Positions 7,650-16,565 of a DNA stretch of 31,511 bases are shown here, one piece after another. Position 1 is the first letter of the stretch. Each line of letters opens with the position of its first letter. This stretch comes from a virus. The stretch spans positions 1 to 31,511 of the IMG/VR virus record IMGVR_UViG_3300020160_002227; one strand, written 5' to 3'. The position numbers and the translations under genes are program-made. A model generated the notes under the pieces. That model was not told the origin of the DNA, ran no database searches, and saw nothing but the letters and a program-made list of their open reading frames with translations.

Positions 7650-8267
7650 ATGTCATTAAAACGCTATAACGGAACTGAGTGGGTAGTCGTAGCAGGATCA
7701 CGACCAGGCCCAACGGGAGCTACTGGCCCACAGGGTCCAGCAGGAACCGCAGCAGCCGTATCTGTAGGTACAGTAACATCAGTTGCTTCAGGCGCAAATG
7801 CAACAGTAACAAATTCAGGCACAGCAACAAATGCTGTTTTTAATTTTTCAATTCCACGGGGCGCATCAGTAACAGGTCCAGCGGGAGTTCCAGGAACACG
7901 AGGAACAAAGACATACACAGCTCAATCAGTTCCACAAAATGCAGGCCTAACAAATTTAATTGAAGGCGATAATTTTATTAATTTAAATACTGGAGAATAT
8001 TATGTCTACAGTGCTGGAACAACAACATGGGTATTGCAAGGCAACGTAAGAGGGCCACAGGGTATTCAGGGTCCAGCAGGAGTTGCGGGACCGACTGGCC
8101 CAATTGGTCCAATTGGAGATGTGGTTGTGGCGGATATAGAAAGAAGAGTTTCAGCCTATGAATTAGATTCATTACTTAATCTAGGTATTTATTATCCAAA
8201 ATATGCACTAACATCATCTTTGGCACAGATAAATGGTACAATTATGGCAACAAGTTTTATTTTCTAA
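7650..8267 (+). CDS. Short collagen-like tail fibre
   Basis: This encodes 205 residues, with GGAGAGG upstream. It opens SLKRYNGTEWVVVAGS, the short aromatic lead also used by other fibres here (KLYDGTTW in the gene at 24113). A first Gly-X-Y run (GPTGATGPQGPAG) is followed by the TSVASGANATVTNSGTATNAVFNFSIPRG module typical of fibres, then a small beta domain (NFINLNTGEYYVYS..TWVLQG), a second collagen run (residues about 130-155) and a C-terminal segment SLAQINGTIMATSFIF. It is probably a side fibre or a linker to the large protein that follows. Confidence 0.8.
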   Translation: MSLKRYNGTEWVVVAGSRPGPTGATGPQGPAGTAAAVSVGTVTSVASGANATVTNSGTATNAVFNFSIPRGASVTGPAGVPGTRGTKTYTAQSVPQNAGLTNLIEGDNFINLNTGEYYVYSAGTTTWVLQGNVRGPQGIQGPAGVAGPTGPIGPIGDVVVADIERRVSAYELDSLLNLGIYYPKYALTSSLAQINGTIMATSFIF

Positions 8268-8282
8268 GGGAGACTAACTAAT

Positions 8283-11200
8283 ATGGCAAGAAGAGCAATT
8301 AACGACCAGGGAATTATATTTTCACCTGCAACATCCACAATTACAATTCCAAGAGTAGTCTTAAGACAAAATCTTCTTTTGATCACCAACGTCACCCAGA
8401 ATAAAATTATTTACAATTTTTCAGACCCATCAATCGGTCTAGTAAACAATGGATGGTCTTTGACATCTAACCAAAATGACCCTTCAACGGTATTGGTTCT
8501 TGAATACAATACATCAGCAATGCAGTCAACAGATAAGCTTCAAATTATGGTTGATGAGCCAAATGAGACATTTATGCCAGCCCCAGATCAACTGGACGCA
8601 GTTGGAAAGCTTAAGACTTCAGATCCAGAATCCTTAATTGATACAGACTTCGAATATGGTGTTCAGGGTTCTAAGTGGGAATCACTTTCTCTTCAAAATA
8701 ACTACCCAACATTCTTTTCAAGAAATACAGGAGGAAACTCTCTAGATGTATTAAGCATTATTTCACAAGGCGGATCACCTAGATCTACAATTGTTATAAA
8801 TACATCAACCCCACATGGATTAACCAATGGAGACGTAGTAAGCGTTAACGAGTCTGTAAGTCCACTAACAGATGGAACATTTCTTGTTTCAGTATTGAGC
8901 TCAACTATTTTTTCATACGTAGCTAAAGGCTCTGTAGCCTCTGGCACAAGCGTACAAGATGGAGTTTTGACAAATGTTTACGGTGGAGGAATTTTTGATA
9001 ATGCTCACATTCCTGGAGGAAACACAGGTAACCTAAATGCATGGTCAGCTACATCAGATGGCGCAGCCCTTTCTAGAGTAAACGTAGTTACTACAAATCC
9101 ACACGGATTGTATCCAGGAACACCAATTTTGGTTTCAGCTCCATCAGGAAGCACAATTAATGGAAGCTTTTTAATTGATAGAGTTACAACCCCAAATTCT
9201 TTTTCTTTTATGACACAAGGACTAATCCCAGTAGGAACAATTGTAACAACAGGAATCGGTCTTTACTGTAAGCCAGAAGGTTATGTAGAGCACAGACCTT
9301 TTGATGGCGGAGTAATTCTAACAACAGGTAACAATGTTTGCGGAACACAGACCCTAAGACAAACACGTAGATATTTTAGATATCAGTCAGGTAAGTCAAT
9401 TACCTTCTCAACAGGAACAAAGTTTACACCTTCATTTGACATATCCTATATTGCAGCATCAAGCACAGCTATTGGATCAAATACAATTACAATTCGAGTT
9501 TTGCAAGATCACAATTTACAAGCAGGAGCAACAGTTAAAGTTGAAGGAATTGAAACCGTAGGAGCATACAATCCATTTAATGGTTTGTTTACTATTAACG
9601 CAGTGCCAGATTCCAATACAATTTTACTACAAAAAACATTTACATCTTCAATTACAGCAATTGATCAGTTGCCAGGCGGAGTTAACTCATTCGTAACGGC
9701 TTATCAATGGAAAGGCTCTGCAACAAGAGCGGGACTATATGATGATCAAAATGGATTCTACATGGAGTATGACGGAAAAACACTTTATGCAGTAAGAAGA
9801 TTTTCAAACAAAGAGCTTTTTGGTAAAATCTCAGTAACGCAATTTTCTAACGTAGTAACAGGAGTAGATACTAGATTCCGCAAGCAACTACTTGTTGGAG
9901 ACCTAATTGTAATTAGAGGACAATCCTATAGAGTTATCCAGATTAGCTCTGATACTACACTTAATATTGCTCCAGCATACCGTGGACCAAGTGTTAATAA
10001 TTCTCCTTATCTTAAGACACAGATTCAAAAAGTACCACAACACGACTGGAATATTGACACTATGGACGGAACTGGTCCAACAGGCTATAATCTTGATATA
10101 GCAAAGATGCAGATGACATTCATTGATTACTCCTGGTATGGAGCAGGATCAATTAGATTTGGATTTAGAGCCAATGATGGTAACGTTGTATGGGCTCACA
10201 AGATGGTAATGAACAATATTAACACCGCTTCATATATGCGTTCAGGTAACTTGCCAGCACGATATGAGACAATCAATGAGCCTTTAAACTCTGCAAAATT
10301 AATTTCAGGTGGTTCAGGAATTAGCGGTTCTACATTATTCCCTCAAGACACAGTAATTTATGTTAACGACGTAAGCTTCTGGCCTTCAAACGGATATTTA
10401 AGAATTGCAGATGCATCTAACTTTGAAATTTGCGAGTACACATCAATTGGAGCATATAATCCAACAATTCAGGCTTGGGCAGTAAACATTGTAAGAAGAG
10501 TTGCACAGCCATTAGTTTATGGAGGAGCCTCACTAAATCTTTTTGGAACAGCATCTCAAGTAAACTTTGTTCCAGACTCAACAATTCCTGGAGGATCTGG
10601 AGTCTCTCAAGTTTCAGTACAAACAATTTCACAAAACTGTGCACCAGTTATGTCACACTGGGGATCATCAGTTATTATGGACGGAAGATTTAATGATGAT
10701 AAGTCATTTATCTTTACCGCTGGTATGCAGAAGTATCTTCAGGTCGGTGGATCTGGAACAATTTCAGCAACACTAACAAACCGTCAAGCACACAATGGTA
10801 TTGCAACAATGACAACATCTGGTCCTCACACACTTGCATCGGGAACAAATGTTACAATATCTGGTGTTGATGATATCTCAACAGTTACATATAAGCAGCT
10901 AACAAATAATATTGCAACATTAACAACTTCACTGCCACACTTTTATAGAGTTGGTCAGTCAGTAACCGTAACTGGAGTAGACACTATTTTTAACGGAACA
11001 TACGTTGTTTCTCTTGTTCCTGATTCAACAAGAATCTCATTTAGCAAGGTTTCAAATAATATTGGATTCCAGTTTGTTTCAGGAACTCCAAGAATTACGG
11101 CCTCAAGTAGATATAACGGAACATACTTAATTGATACAGTTACTCCGACATCATTTTCTTACACACTAGCGGGAGCAGATGAATCAATTGCAGCAATTAA

Positions 11201-11786
11201 CCCTAATGGAACTGCAGTTCAGACTTTCGGAAGCACACCAACCCCACGTCCACTTGTTTCTATTAGAGTAGCCCCATCAGCAGATAACGGTCTAGGAAGA
11301 AACTTTGGACAGCGTGAACTTGCAAATAGAATGCAGATGAAGCTAGACTCAGTTGGAGTTCTATCACAGGGACAGTTCTTGATTGAAGGAATTCTTAACC
11401 CAGCAACGATGAACGGTGTTTCCATTCCTTCGGAATGGGAAGCGCTCAGAGTTGGTTCAGGTTCTCTTGCACAGGTAATTTATCATGACGGAACAGGAGT
11501 TAGAGGTACTGGATCACCAGTTACTTCTCCTACAAATACCATTACTGGTGGAGATCGTATCTTTGCTTTCTACTCAGAAAACGCAGGTGGTACCAACTTC
11601 TCTGTTACTACATTTGATGCTAAGAAAGTTAGAGACCTTTCAAACTCAATTCTAAATGGAAATGGGTCTCAGGCAAATCCATCTTTCCCTAACGGACCAG
11701 ATATCCTAACAGTTACAGCAACAAACCTCGGTTCAGGTGCTGCAAATATTCTTGCTAGAATTTCATGGACTGAAGCACAGGCTTAG
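8283..11786 (+). CDS. Large virion structural protein (1167 aa) with repeated beta modules
   Basis: This is the largest protein in the window, with AAGGGAGA before its ATG. Near residues 117-140 it carries ESLIDTDFEYGVQGSKWESL, a signature I recall from very large structural proteins of T4-like cyanophages. A beta module recurs at least five times with PHGLTNGDVV-type openings and an FNGTYVVSLVPDSTRISFS-type close (motifs near 8811, 9100, 9508, 10825 and 10933). A central region (FSNKELFGKISVTQFSNVVTGVDTRFRK and later NIDTMDGTGPTGYNLD) is non-repetitive, and residues near 1000-1040 include RIAPSADNG-like and QRELANRMQMKLDSVGVL stretches. It probably forms a baseplate-proximal fibre or tail-tip component. 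There are no catalytic motifs. Confidence 0.8.
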   Translation: MARRAINDQGIIFSPATSTITIPRVVLRQNLLLITNVTQNKIIYNFSDPSIGLVNNGWSLTSNQNDPSTVLVLEYNTSAMQSTDKLQIMVDEPNETFMPAPDQLDAVGKLKTSDPESLIDTDFEYGVQGSKWESLSLQNNYPTFFSRNTGGNSLDVLSIISQGGSPRSTIVINTSTPHGLTNGDVVSVNESVSPLTDGTFLVSVLSSTIFSYVAKGSVASGTSVQDGVLTNVYGGGIFDNAHIPGGNTGNLNAWSATSDGAALSRVNVVTTNPHGLYPGTPILVSAPSGSTINGSFLIDRVTTPNSFSFMTQGLIPVGTIVTTGIGLYCKPEGYVEHRPFDGGVILTTGNNVCGTQTLRQTRRYFRYQSGKSITFSTGTKFTPSFDISYIAASSTAIGSNTITIRVLQDHNLQAGATVKVEGIETVGAYNPFNGLFTINAVPDSNTILLQKTFTSSITAIDQLPGGVNSFVTAYQWKGSATRAGLYDDQNGFYMEYDGKTLYAVRRFSNKELFGKISVTQFSNVVTGVDTRFRKQLLVGDLIVIRGQSYRVIQISSDTTLNIAPAYRGPSVNNSPYLKTQIQKVPQHDWNIDTMDGTGPTGYNLDIAKMQMTFIDYSWYGAGSIRFGFRANDGNVVWAHKMVMNNINTASYMRSGNLPARYETINEPLNSAKLISGGSGISGSTLFPQDTVIYVNDVSFWPSNGYLRIADASNFEICEYTSIGAYNPTIQAWAVNIVRRVAQPLVYGGASLNLFGTASQVNFVPDSTIPGGSGVSQVSVQTISQNCAPVMSHWGSSVIMDGRFNDDKSFIFTAGMQKYLQVGGSGTISATLTNRQAHNGIATMTTSGPHTLASGTNVTISGVDDISTVTYKQLTNNIATLTTSLPHFYRVGQSVTVTGVDTIFNGTYVVSLVPDSTRISFSKVSNNIGFQFVSGTPRITASSRYNGTYLIDTVTPTSFSYTLAGADESIAAINPNGTAVQTFGSTPTPRPLVSIRVAPSADNGLGRNFGQRELANRMQMKLDSVGVLSQGQFLIEGILNPATMNGVSIPSEWEALRVGSGSLAQVIYHDGTGVRGTGSPVTSPTNTITGGDRIFAFYSENAGGTNFSVTTFDAKKVRDLSNSILNGNGSQANPSFPNGPDILTVTATNLGSGAANILARISWTEAQA

Positions 11787-11794
11787 GAGAAAAG

Positions 11795-12460
11795 ATGCCA
11801 GACTATACAACGTTATCGAGTCAGATAGAGTTATTTAAAACAAAGGTAACTGCACTGGCTTCAACAACCCTAGATGCAAATGATTTAGTTCTTATAGCAT
11901 CAGCACTAGATACACTGGCAAAATCAATGGGCGTTAATGATATTTTAGAATTAACAAATGAAAGAATTGCCGCAATTACCGCTGCAAAAGATGCAGCAAT
12001 AGTATCAATTAATCAATCTGTAAATGGAACAAGATTAACAGATCTTGAAACTGATTCAGCTGATTATGAGACAAGAATTTATGCAGTAGAGAATTATGTA
12101 AATACAGCAGGCGGAAATATATCTGCACTTTCATCATTGGTTACCGCTTTAGATTCATCAATTACTCCAAATGTTATGAAAGCATGGACAACGGTTACTG
12201 CAAACTATCAGGCTTTAGTAAGAGATAGACTTCTTGTGGTTCCAGCTGCAGGAATGATTATAACTTTGCCAGTAGCACCAATAGCGGGGGACACAATTAC
12301 ATTTATAGATGCTGTAGGCACCGCAGGATCTACTAATTTTACAATAGCAAGAAATGGTAAGCCAATACAGTCTTTGTCAGAAGATTTAATTGTTGATGTT
12401 GCTTCAGCATCATTTGATTTAGTATTTTATAATAACGTAACAGGATGGAGAATAGCATAA
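11795..12460 (+). CDS. Coiled-coil plus beta-tip fibre protein (cassette A)
   Basis: This encodes 221 residues, with AGGAGA upstream. Residues 1-50 (MPDYTTLSSQIELFKTKVTAL..) match the 110-aa protein at 14317 at 30 of 50 positions. The helical, heptad-like stretch continues to about residue 125. From about 130 onward the protein is a fibre-tip beta domain (MIITLPVAPIAGDTITFID, NFTIARNGKPIQ, DLVFYNNVTGWRIA) of a type seen at the ends of many phage fibres. It is the first gene of a three-gene cassette that is repeated from 14317; in the second copy the beta domain is absent. The stop overlaps the next ATG. Confidence 0.8.
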   Translation: MPDYTTLSSQIELFKTKVTALASTTLDANDLVLIASALDTLAKSMGVNDILELTNERIAAITAAKDAAIVSINQSVNGTRLTDLETDSADYETRIYAVENYVNTAGGNISALSSLVTALDSSITPNVMKAWTTVTANYQALVRDRLLVVPAAGMIITLPVAPIAGDTITFIDAVGTAGSTNFTIARNGKPIQSLSEDLIVDVASASFDLVFYNNVTGWRIA

Positions 12461-14004
12461 TGTCAAATTTAAAAACGATACTTGGCGGAGGTAGTTCAAC
12501 TACTGGTGGACCAGCCTCAACAAACTTAACCATCCCAATGAACGAGTTAATCCCTGGCCCACTACCAACATTTGCTACATGGCAATGGTATTGGGGAAAC
12601 TCAGATCAAAACTCTGGTGGATATCAAGTTTATGATAGCGGTTTGAACATGATTGCATCTTCAAAGGCAGGCTCAACTCACTCAGATACTGGAGACGTTA
12701 ACACTGCTACTAGATGGACAATTTATGGCAATGGTAGAGCTGAAATTATGACAGGTGATCAAAATAATGGTCAAGGCGGCTCGTCTGGAGAAGCGTATTG
12801 GACTCAGTCTAACTATACATCTAACTCAGAAGCATACGGAAATATGGGATGCTGGTCAAATGGACAATGGGGAAGCGCACACTTTAGATTCCCAACATAT
12901 AATATGGTTGGAAATACTTTCGCAAGAAGTCCTCAATATTGGGGTCCTTACAAGGCAAGAACTGGCGTAGTAATTTGTAAAGAGGGTGTACGCCCAAGAT
13001 ATAGTATTTGGCAAGATAATGCTGATATTCGTTTCCACATTCGTGGAGTAGCAGAATCAAATGGCGGATACATTGATAGAATTTCTAGTATTTCAAGTGC
13101 AACCTATTCAACATGGGGAAGCATTGGTTCAGGATATGGTCAAGTGGGATATAACGACAGAACTAGAACATTTGTGTTGATTGAGTCAACAACCAATAAT
13201 ACAAATAGAATACACGTATGGCAAAATCTAAATGATGGCAGAAGTCTTCAAAGCCCATTAATGGGCGCAGGATATGCCCACAACTTCTTTGCAGAGGCAA
13301 AGTCAGGCGGAACCACTGGAGCAAAAGCTAATTACAAGTTCTACGACTTTACATGGGCATCAGGCGGATCAACTCAAGCAGAGCCTACATACAGAAAAAG
13401 AGTAATTGTTGGAGATAACGGCATAATCGGTATGTCTAGAATGTGTCCACAAGGCAATGCAACAGAGTATGCAACGTTAGATTTGCCTTCGGCAACTCCA
13501 GGAGCTTCTGCTACTGCTCAATTAAATACTGCTTCTTATCGTCGCATGGGAAATACCACTTCCTACTCAATTGATCAAGGCGATAGATACGGAATGAATC
13601 ACAACATAACTTGGGATAACTCAGTTGTAGCATGTTACGCACCATATTATTACTATGGTTCTGGAATGCATGCATACTATATTGATGCTTATAATCCAAC
13701 ACGTACATTTGTTTCTGAAAACAACTCGTCTACAAATGGTTGCTCTTTAGTTCCAATCGGAGAAGGTTCATTTATGTGGAGAGCAAATGAATGGAATATG
13801 GACAGCGGTCAAGGATTTAGAATGTGCTGGCTACCAATAAAGCAAATGTTTACAAATTTAAAGGATCAAAATGGTTCAGCAATTGCATTAAATGCAACTA
13901 TTAACCCAGAGTTAACTGGAAGCAATGGATATATGTTTGATTCATTTTATAATAGCACTCAATACGGAGCGCTACACGTTATGGATAGATGGGTGACAAC
14001 ATGA
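12460..14004 (+). CDS. Aromatic-rich beta adhesin, paralogue 1 of 3
   Basis: I chose the ATG at 12460 (TAATG overlap, GGAG upstream) over the in-frame ATG at 12445, giving 514 residues. The sequence is rich in Tyr, Trp, Asn, Ser and Gly with strand-turn patterning and no signal peptide. Motifs shared with the genes at 14994 and 16566 include TGVVICKEGVRPRYSIW (RCGTIIGARGVRQRVSHY in the others), YNDRTRTFVLIES, FYDFTWASGGSTQAEP, VGDNGIIGMSR and NTTSYSIDQGDRYG. The repeated Y-N-D-R-T..RIHVWQN strands hint at a beta-propeller or lectin-like fold, but I cannot assign one. It is probably a receptor-binding virion protein. The stop overlaps the chaperone-like gene as ATGA. Confidence 0.8.
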   Translation: MSNLKTILGGGSSTTGGPASTNLTIPMNELIPGPLPTFATWQWYWGNSDQNSGGYQVYDSGLNMIASSKAGSTHSDTGDVNTATRWTIYGNGRAEIMTGDQNNGQGGSSGEAYWTQSNYTSNSEAYGNMGCWSNGQWGSAHFRFPTYNMVGNTFARSPQYWGPYKARTGVVICKEGVRPRYSIWQDNADIRFHIRGVAESNGGYIDRISSISSATYSTWGSIGSGYGQVGYNDRTRTFVLIESTTNNTNRIHVWQNLNDGRSLQSPLMGAGYAHNFFAEAKSGGTTGAKANYKFYDFTWASGGSTQAEPTYRKRVIVGDNGIIGMSRMCPQGNATEYATLDLPSATPGASATAQLNTASYRRMGNTTSYSIDQGDRYGMNHNITWDNSVVACYAPYYYYGSGMHAYYIDAYNPTRTFVSENNSSTNGCSLVPIGEGSFMWRANEWNMDSGQGFRMCWLPIKQMFTNLKDQNGSAIALNATINPELTGSNGYMFDSFYNSTQYGALHVMDRWVTT

Positions 14005-14246
14005 GTAAAAAAATTACATTTGACGGATCTTTTCCAAGATTCTCTGAAGATGGAGAATATGAAACATCACTAGATACAAATCTAATACATAGATTTTATT
14101 TAGAAGGGGAAGTTTTAAAAGACAAGTACCCTGGGAAAACCGACGAGGAAGTAGTAGAAATAGAGTTGGCGGCACACGAACAAAGGTTGGCTGATCTCGC
14201 TGCTCAAGACGCAGTGCGTATAGCCGAAAGAGAAGCACAGCAATAA
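14001..14246 (+). CDS. Small fibre-associated protein, chaperone-like (cassette A)
   Basis: This encodes 81 residues. The start is the ATG of the ATGA overlap with the adhesin, not the in-frame ATG at 13989. LIHRFYLEGEVLKDKYPGKTDEEV corresponds to LLHRFTLVDGEVVDKYPGKTDREI in the gene at 18166, so the two are paralogues. The C-terminal half is a charged, Ala/Glu/Gln-rich helix (ELAAHEQRLADLAAQDAV). Small acidic proteins coupled directly to fibre genes are usually fibre assembly chaperones; that role is inferred from position and translational coupling, not from a recognised catalytic motif. Confidence 0.7.
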   Translation: MSKKITFDGSFPRFSEDGEYETSLDTNLIHRFYLEGEVLKDKYPGKTDEEVVEIELAAHEQRLADLAAQDAVRIAEREAQQ

Positions 14247-14255
14247 AAAAACAGA

Positions 14256-14295
14256 AAAGTATACAGGCGTTCTAAAAGACATTATGGTATACTTT
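14256..14295. promoter_or_regulatory. Inverted repeat overlapping a -10 box
   Basis: AAAGTATAC (14256-14264) is the exact reverse complement of GTATACTTT (14287-14295), with 22 bases between them. Each arm contains the palindrome GTATAC, and the right arm overlaps the candidate -10. It could be a repressor site or a long-loop hairpin. Confidence 0.4.
14284..14293 (+). promoter_or_regulatory. Extended -10 promoter for cassette B
   Basis: ATGGTATACT is a TGn-extended -10 box 23 bases before the ATG at 14317, with AAGGAG between them. The predicted leader is about 17 bases. It stands exactly at the junction between the two copies of the adhesin cassette. Confidence 0.5.
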
Positions 14296-14316
14296 ACTAA
14301 CAAGGAGATATAAAAA

Positions 14317-14649
14317 ATGCCAGATTATTCAAGCTTATCAACCCAGGTCGACCTATTTAAGACAAAGGTCACGGCCCTATCCAGCTCAACGCTAAATTCT
14401 CAAGACTTAGTATTTTTAGCAAAAGCTTTAGAATCAATGGGCAATCTTCTAGGAGTTAATGATATTGTTTCTGCTACAGCATCGAAGGTAACAGAAATCC
14501 AAACAGCTTCTTCAGGAGCCGTTGCAACAGTTAACACAGCGGGATCTACACAGATCGTAGCAGTTAACTCGGCTGGAGTGGCAAACATTGCCTCCATCCA
14601 ATCTTCGATAGATAACTACACAATTTATACAAACATGGGAGTAATTTAA
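14317..14649 (+). CDS. Coiled-coil fibre protein (cassette B)
   Basis: This encodes 110 residues, with AAGGAG upstream. It is a short version of the protein at 11795: MPDYSSLSTQVDLFKTKVTAL and GVNDI align residue for residue, then an Ala/Val/Thr-rich, likely helical segment runs to the end without the beta-tip domain. It could be an oligomerising adaptor that joins the adhesin at 14994 to the tail, with the separate 105-aa beta-sandwich gene downstream replacing the lost tip. This split is an inference from the cassette comparison. Confidence 0.75.
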   Translation: MPDYSSLSTQVDLFKTKVTALSSSTLNSQDLVFLAKALESMGNLLGVNDIVSATASKVTEIQTASSGAVATVNTAGSTQIVAVNSAGVANIASIQSSIDNYTIYTNMGVI

Positions 14650-14650
14650 T

Positions 14651-14968
14651 ATGGCAACAGTAAGCTTACCAAACAGATTTTATGCAGATACAATTCCTGC
14701 ATCAGAAACATCAGTATATACAACACCAGCAGCACAGATTGACGTTATTACATCTTTAACATTTGACAATCTAACAAATGCAACAAGAACTGTAACAATG
14801 AAGATGGCAGGAAAGTTTTTTGTAAAAGCTTTAGATGTTCCTCCACGTGCTATTATTGTTCTTGATGTTAAGCAAGTTCTTAACACAGCAGAGACTATTC
14901 AGATAAGCGCAGACGCTGCGGACTCTATCTCAGTATTCATCTCTGGCGTAAAAATCAATCAAGTATAA
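14651..14968 (+). CDS. Small beta-sandwich virion protein
   Basis: This encodes 105 residues, with GGGAG overlapping the end of the previous gene. The pattern is strand-rich: SVYTTPAAQIDVITSLTFDN, TRTVTMKMAGKFFVKALDVP, IIVLDVKQVL, ETIQISADAADSISVFISGVKI. This resembles a small structural protein common in aquatic tailed phages, in which a Thr-rich N-terminus is followed by vTs.t..N.t....vt...aG and a final SV.ISG.EI strand. The protein at 20077 has the same layout and ending (SIMVSGVEIV). It is probably a virion decoration or fibre-tip subunit. Confidence 0.7.
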   Translation: MATVSLPNRFYADTIPASETSVYTTPAAQIDVITSLTFDNLTNATRTVTMKMAGKFFVKALDVPPRAIIVLDVKQVLNTAETIQISADAADSISVFISGVKINQV

Positions 14969-14993
14969 TTTAACTATTTAAGGGAGAACTAAA

Positions 14994-16556
14994 ATGGCAG
15001 TAAATACAACAACAAACCAAGTCTATATACCAGGGTTTGAAACAAATATTCAAAACGTGGTTACTCCGCTTGCTAATACAACAGCTACTGCCGTTACATC
15101 ACTACAAAATGCAATTCCAGGTCAGTTTGCAGGCATACTTGGAAAGTTTCCACATGCTGCTACTTCAAGAAATAACACAGAGCCTTCTCCCTACCCACTT
15201 TTTGCAATTTGGACAAATCAAAACAACTCTAGAAAAGCTGGATACTCAGTAATTAATTCAGAGTGGCAAGTTGTAGCAACAAGCAGATTAAACAACCGTC
15301 AAGGCGGATGGTCAGATGTTGATCTTTCCGAAATGAACAACTGGTATGAAGACTTTAGAGGTTGGACCTATACAAATGGCAACATTGATGCAGGCGGAAA
15401 CACAACTTATTCTGGTGGCGGAACTAATATGAATGGTGCTGACGGAAATCATCTTTATGCATTTCAAGTATTTGGTAATTATGGAAACTCTGGATTTAAC
15501 AGAGCCGACCAATGGGGTCAGTTTACTAAGCGCTGCGGAACAATTATTGGGGCTAGAGGAGTAAGACAAAGAGTAAGTCATTATTCAACTGATTCAACTT
15601 TTCAAATAAGATTAAGGGGCTCAATTTATGGCTTTCAAGATCAGGTTAACTTAAACTCAGCAACCTACGCAACCTGGGCGGGACGCACAAACCGTGGAAT
15701 GTCTTCATATAACGATAGAACAAAAACACTTGCAGTTGCTGAATCAAATACATCAAACTCAATCAGACTTCACATCTGGAAGAATACAAATCCAGATTTA
15801 AATTTAAATTCTAACAACCATAAAGCTGGAGACCTTCACCTATTCTTGTCACAGGCAAAAACAGCGGGCCCATCTGGAACAACAGCAAGTTATGCTTTCT
15901 ATGACTTTACATGGACATCGGGTGGTTCAACACAAGCTGAGCCTTCCTATGTAATGAGATTAATTATGGGAGACAATGGAACAGTTGGTTTCTCAAGATT
16001 CTCTCCACAAGGAAATGCTCAACAGTACGGTTGGTATATACCAACAAATCCAGGAACTCCAGGAAACTCAGGTACGGGAGCGTTTACTGATAGCGGCACA
16101 AACTTAGGAAATACAACATCTTATTCAATTGATCAAGGCGATTCTTACGGAATTAGAACAAACATTTCGTGGGACAACAACTGGGTAATCTCATACTCAC
16201 CTTATTATTACTACCACTGTGGAATTAATCTTCACTGTATATATACCCAAGATCCTACAAAATACTACCACTGGAGAAATACAGATTCAAGCAATGGATT
16301 ATCCCCAGTACCTTATGGAGAAAGTTCATTTGTAATGCTTTACTCGGTTCAAAATGGAGATGGTCAAGGACCATGTTTGTATGTTGCAAATCCCCAGGCA
16401 GCATTTGAAAATGGATATAGAAACAATGCAACAACAGTTTCAAATGGTGGAGACTTACAGCCATTCAATGTTAACTTCAACTATGATTTTGATACAATGT
16501 CTAATACAACACAGTATGCACATATTTCAGTAATGCCACACTGGACAACGGTCTAA
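14994..16556 (+). CDS. Aromatic-rich beta adhesin, paralogue 2 of 3
   Basis: This encodes 520 residues, with AAGGGAGA upstream. The first 60 residues (NIQNVVTPLANTTATAVTSLQNAI) look helical and may trimerise; paralogue 3 has a similar lead, paralogue 1 does not. Shared motifs are YPLFAIWTNQNN, NNWYEDFRGWTYTNGN, RCGTIIGARGVRQRVSHY, YATWAGRTNRGMSSYNDRTK, FYDFTWTSGGSTQAEPSY, MGDNGTVGFSRF, NTTSYSIDQGDSYG and the closing QYAHISVMPHWTTV. It is closer to paralogue 3 than to paralogue 1, and a 74-base stretch differs at only 4 positions from paralogue 3. It is probably a virion adhesin; fold and receptor are unknown. Confidence 0.8.
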   Translation: MAVNTTTNQVYIPGFETNIQNVVTPLANTTATAVTSLQNAIPGQFAGILGKFPHAATSRNNTEPSPYPLFAIWTNQNNSRKAGYSVINSEWQVVATSRLNNRQGGWSDVDLSEMNNWYEDFRGWTYTNGNIDAGGNTTYSGGGTNMNGADGNHLYAFQVFGNYGNSGFNRADQWGQFTKRCGTIIGARGVRQRVSHYSTDSTFQIRLRGSIYGFQDQVNLNSATYATWAGRTNRGMSSYNDRTKTLAVAESNTSNSIRLHIWKNTNPDLNLNSNNHKAGDLHLFLSQAKTAGPSGTTASYAFYDFTWTSGGSTQAEPSYVMRLIMGDNGTVGFSRFSPQGNAQQYGWYIPTNPGTPGNSGTGAFTDSGTNLGNTTSYSIDQGDSYGIRTNISWDNNWVISYSPYYYYHCGINLHCIYTQDPTKYYHWRNTDSSNGLSPVPYGESSFVMLYSVQNGDGQGPCLYVANPQAAFENGYRNNATTVSNGGDLQPFNVNFNYDFDTMSNTTQYAHISVMPHWTTV

Positions 16557-16565
16557 GGAGAAAAA

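Noticed and set aside
12445-12459. Upstream start for adhesin paralogue 1
   Set aside because: It adds five residues with no counterpart, and the GGAG site around 12446-12449 is placed for the ATG at 12460, not 12445.
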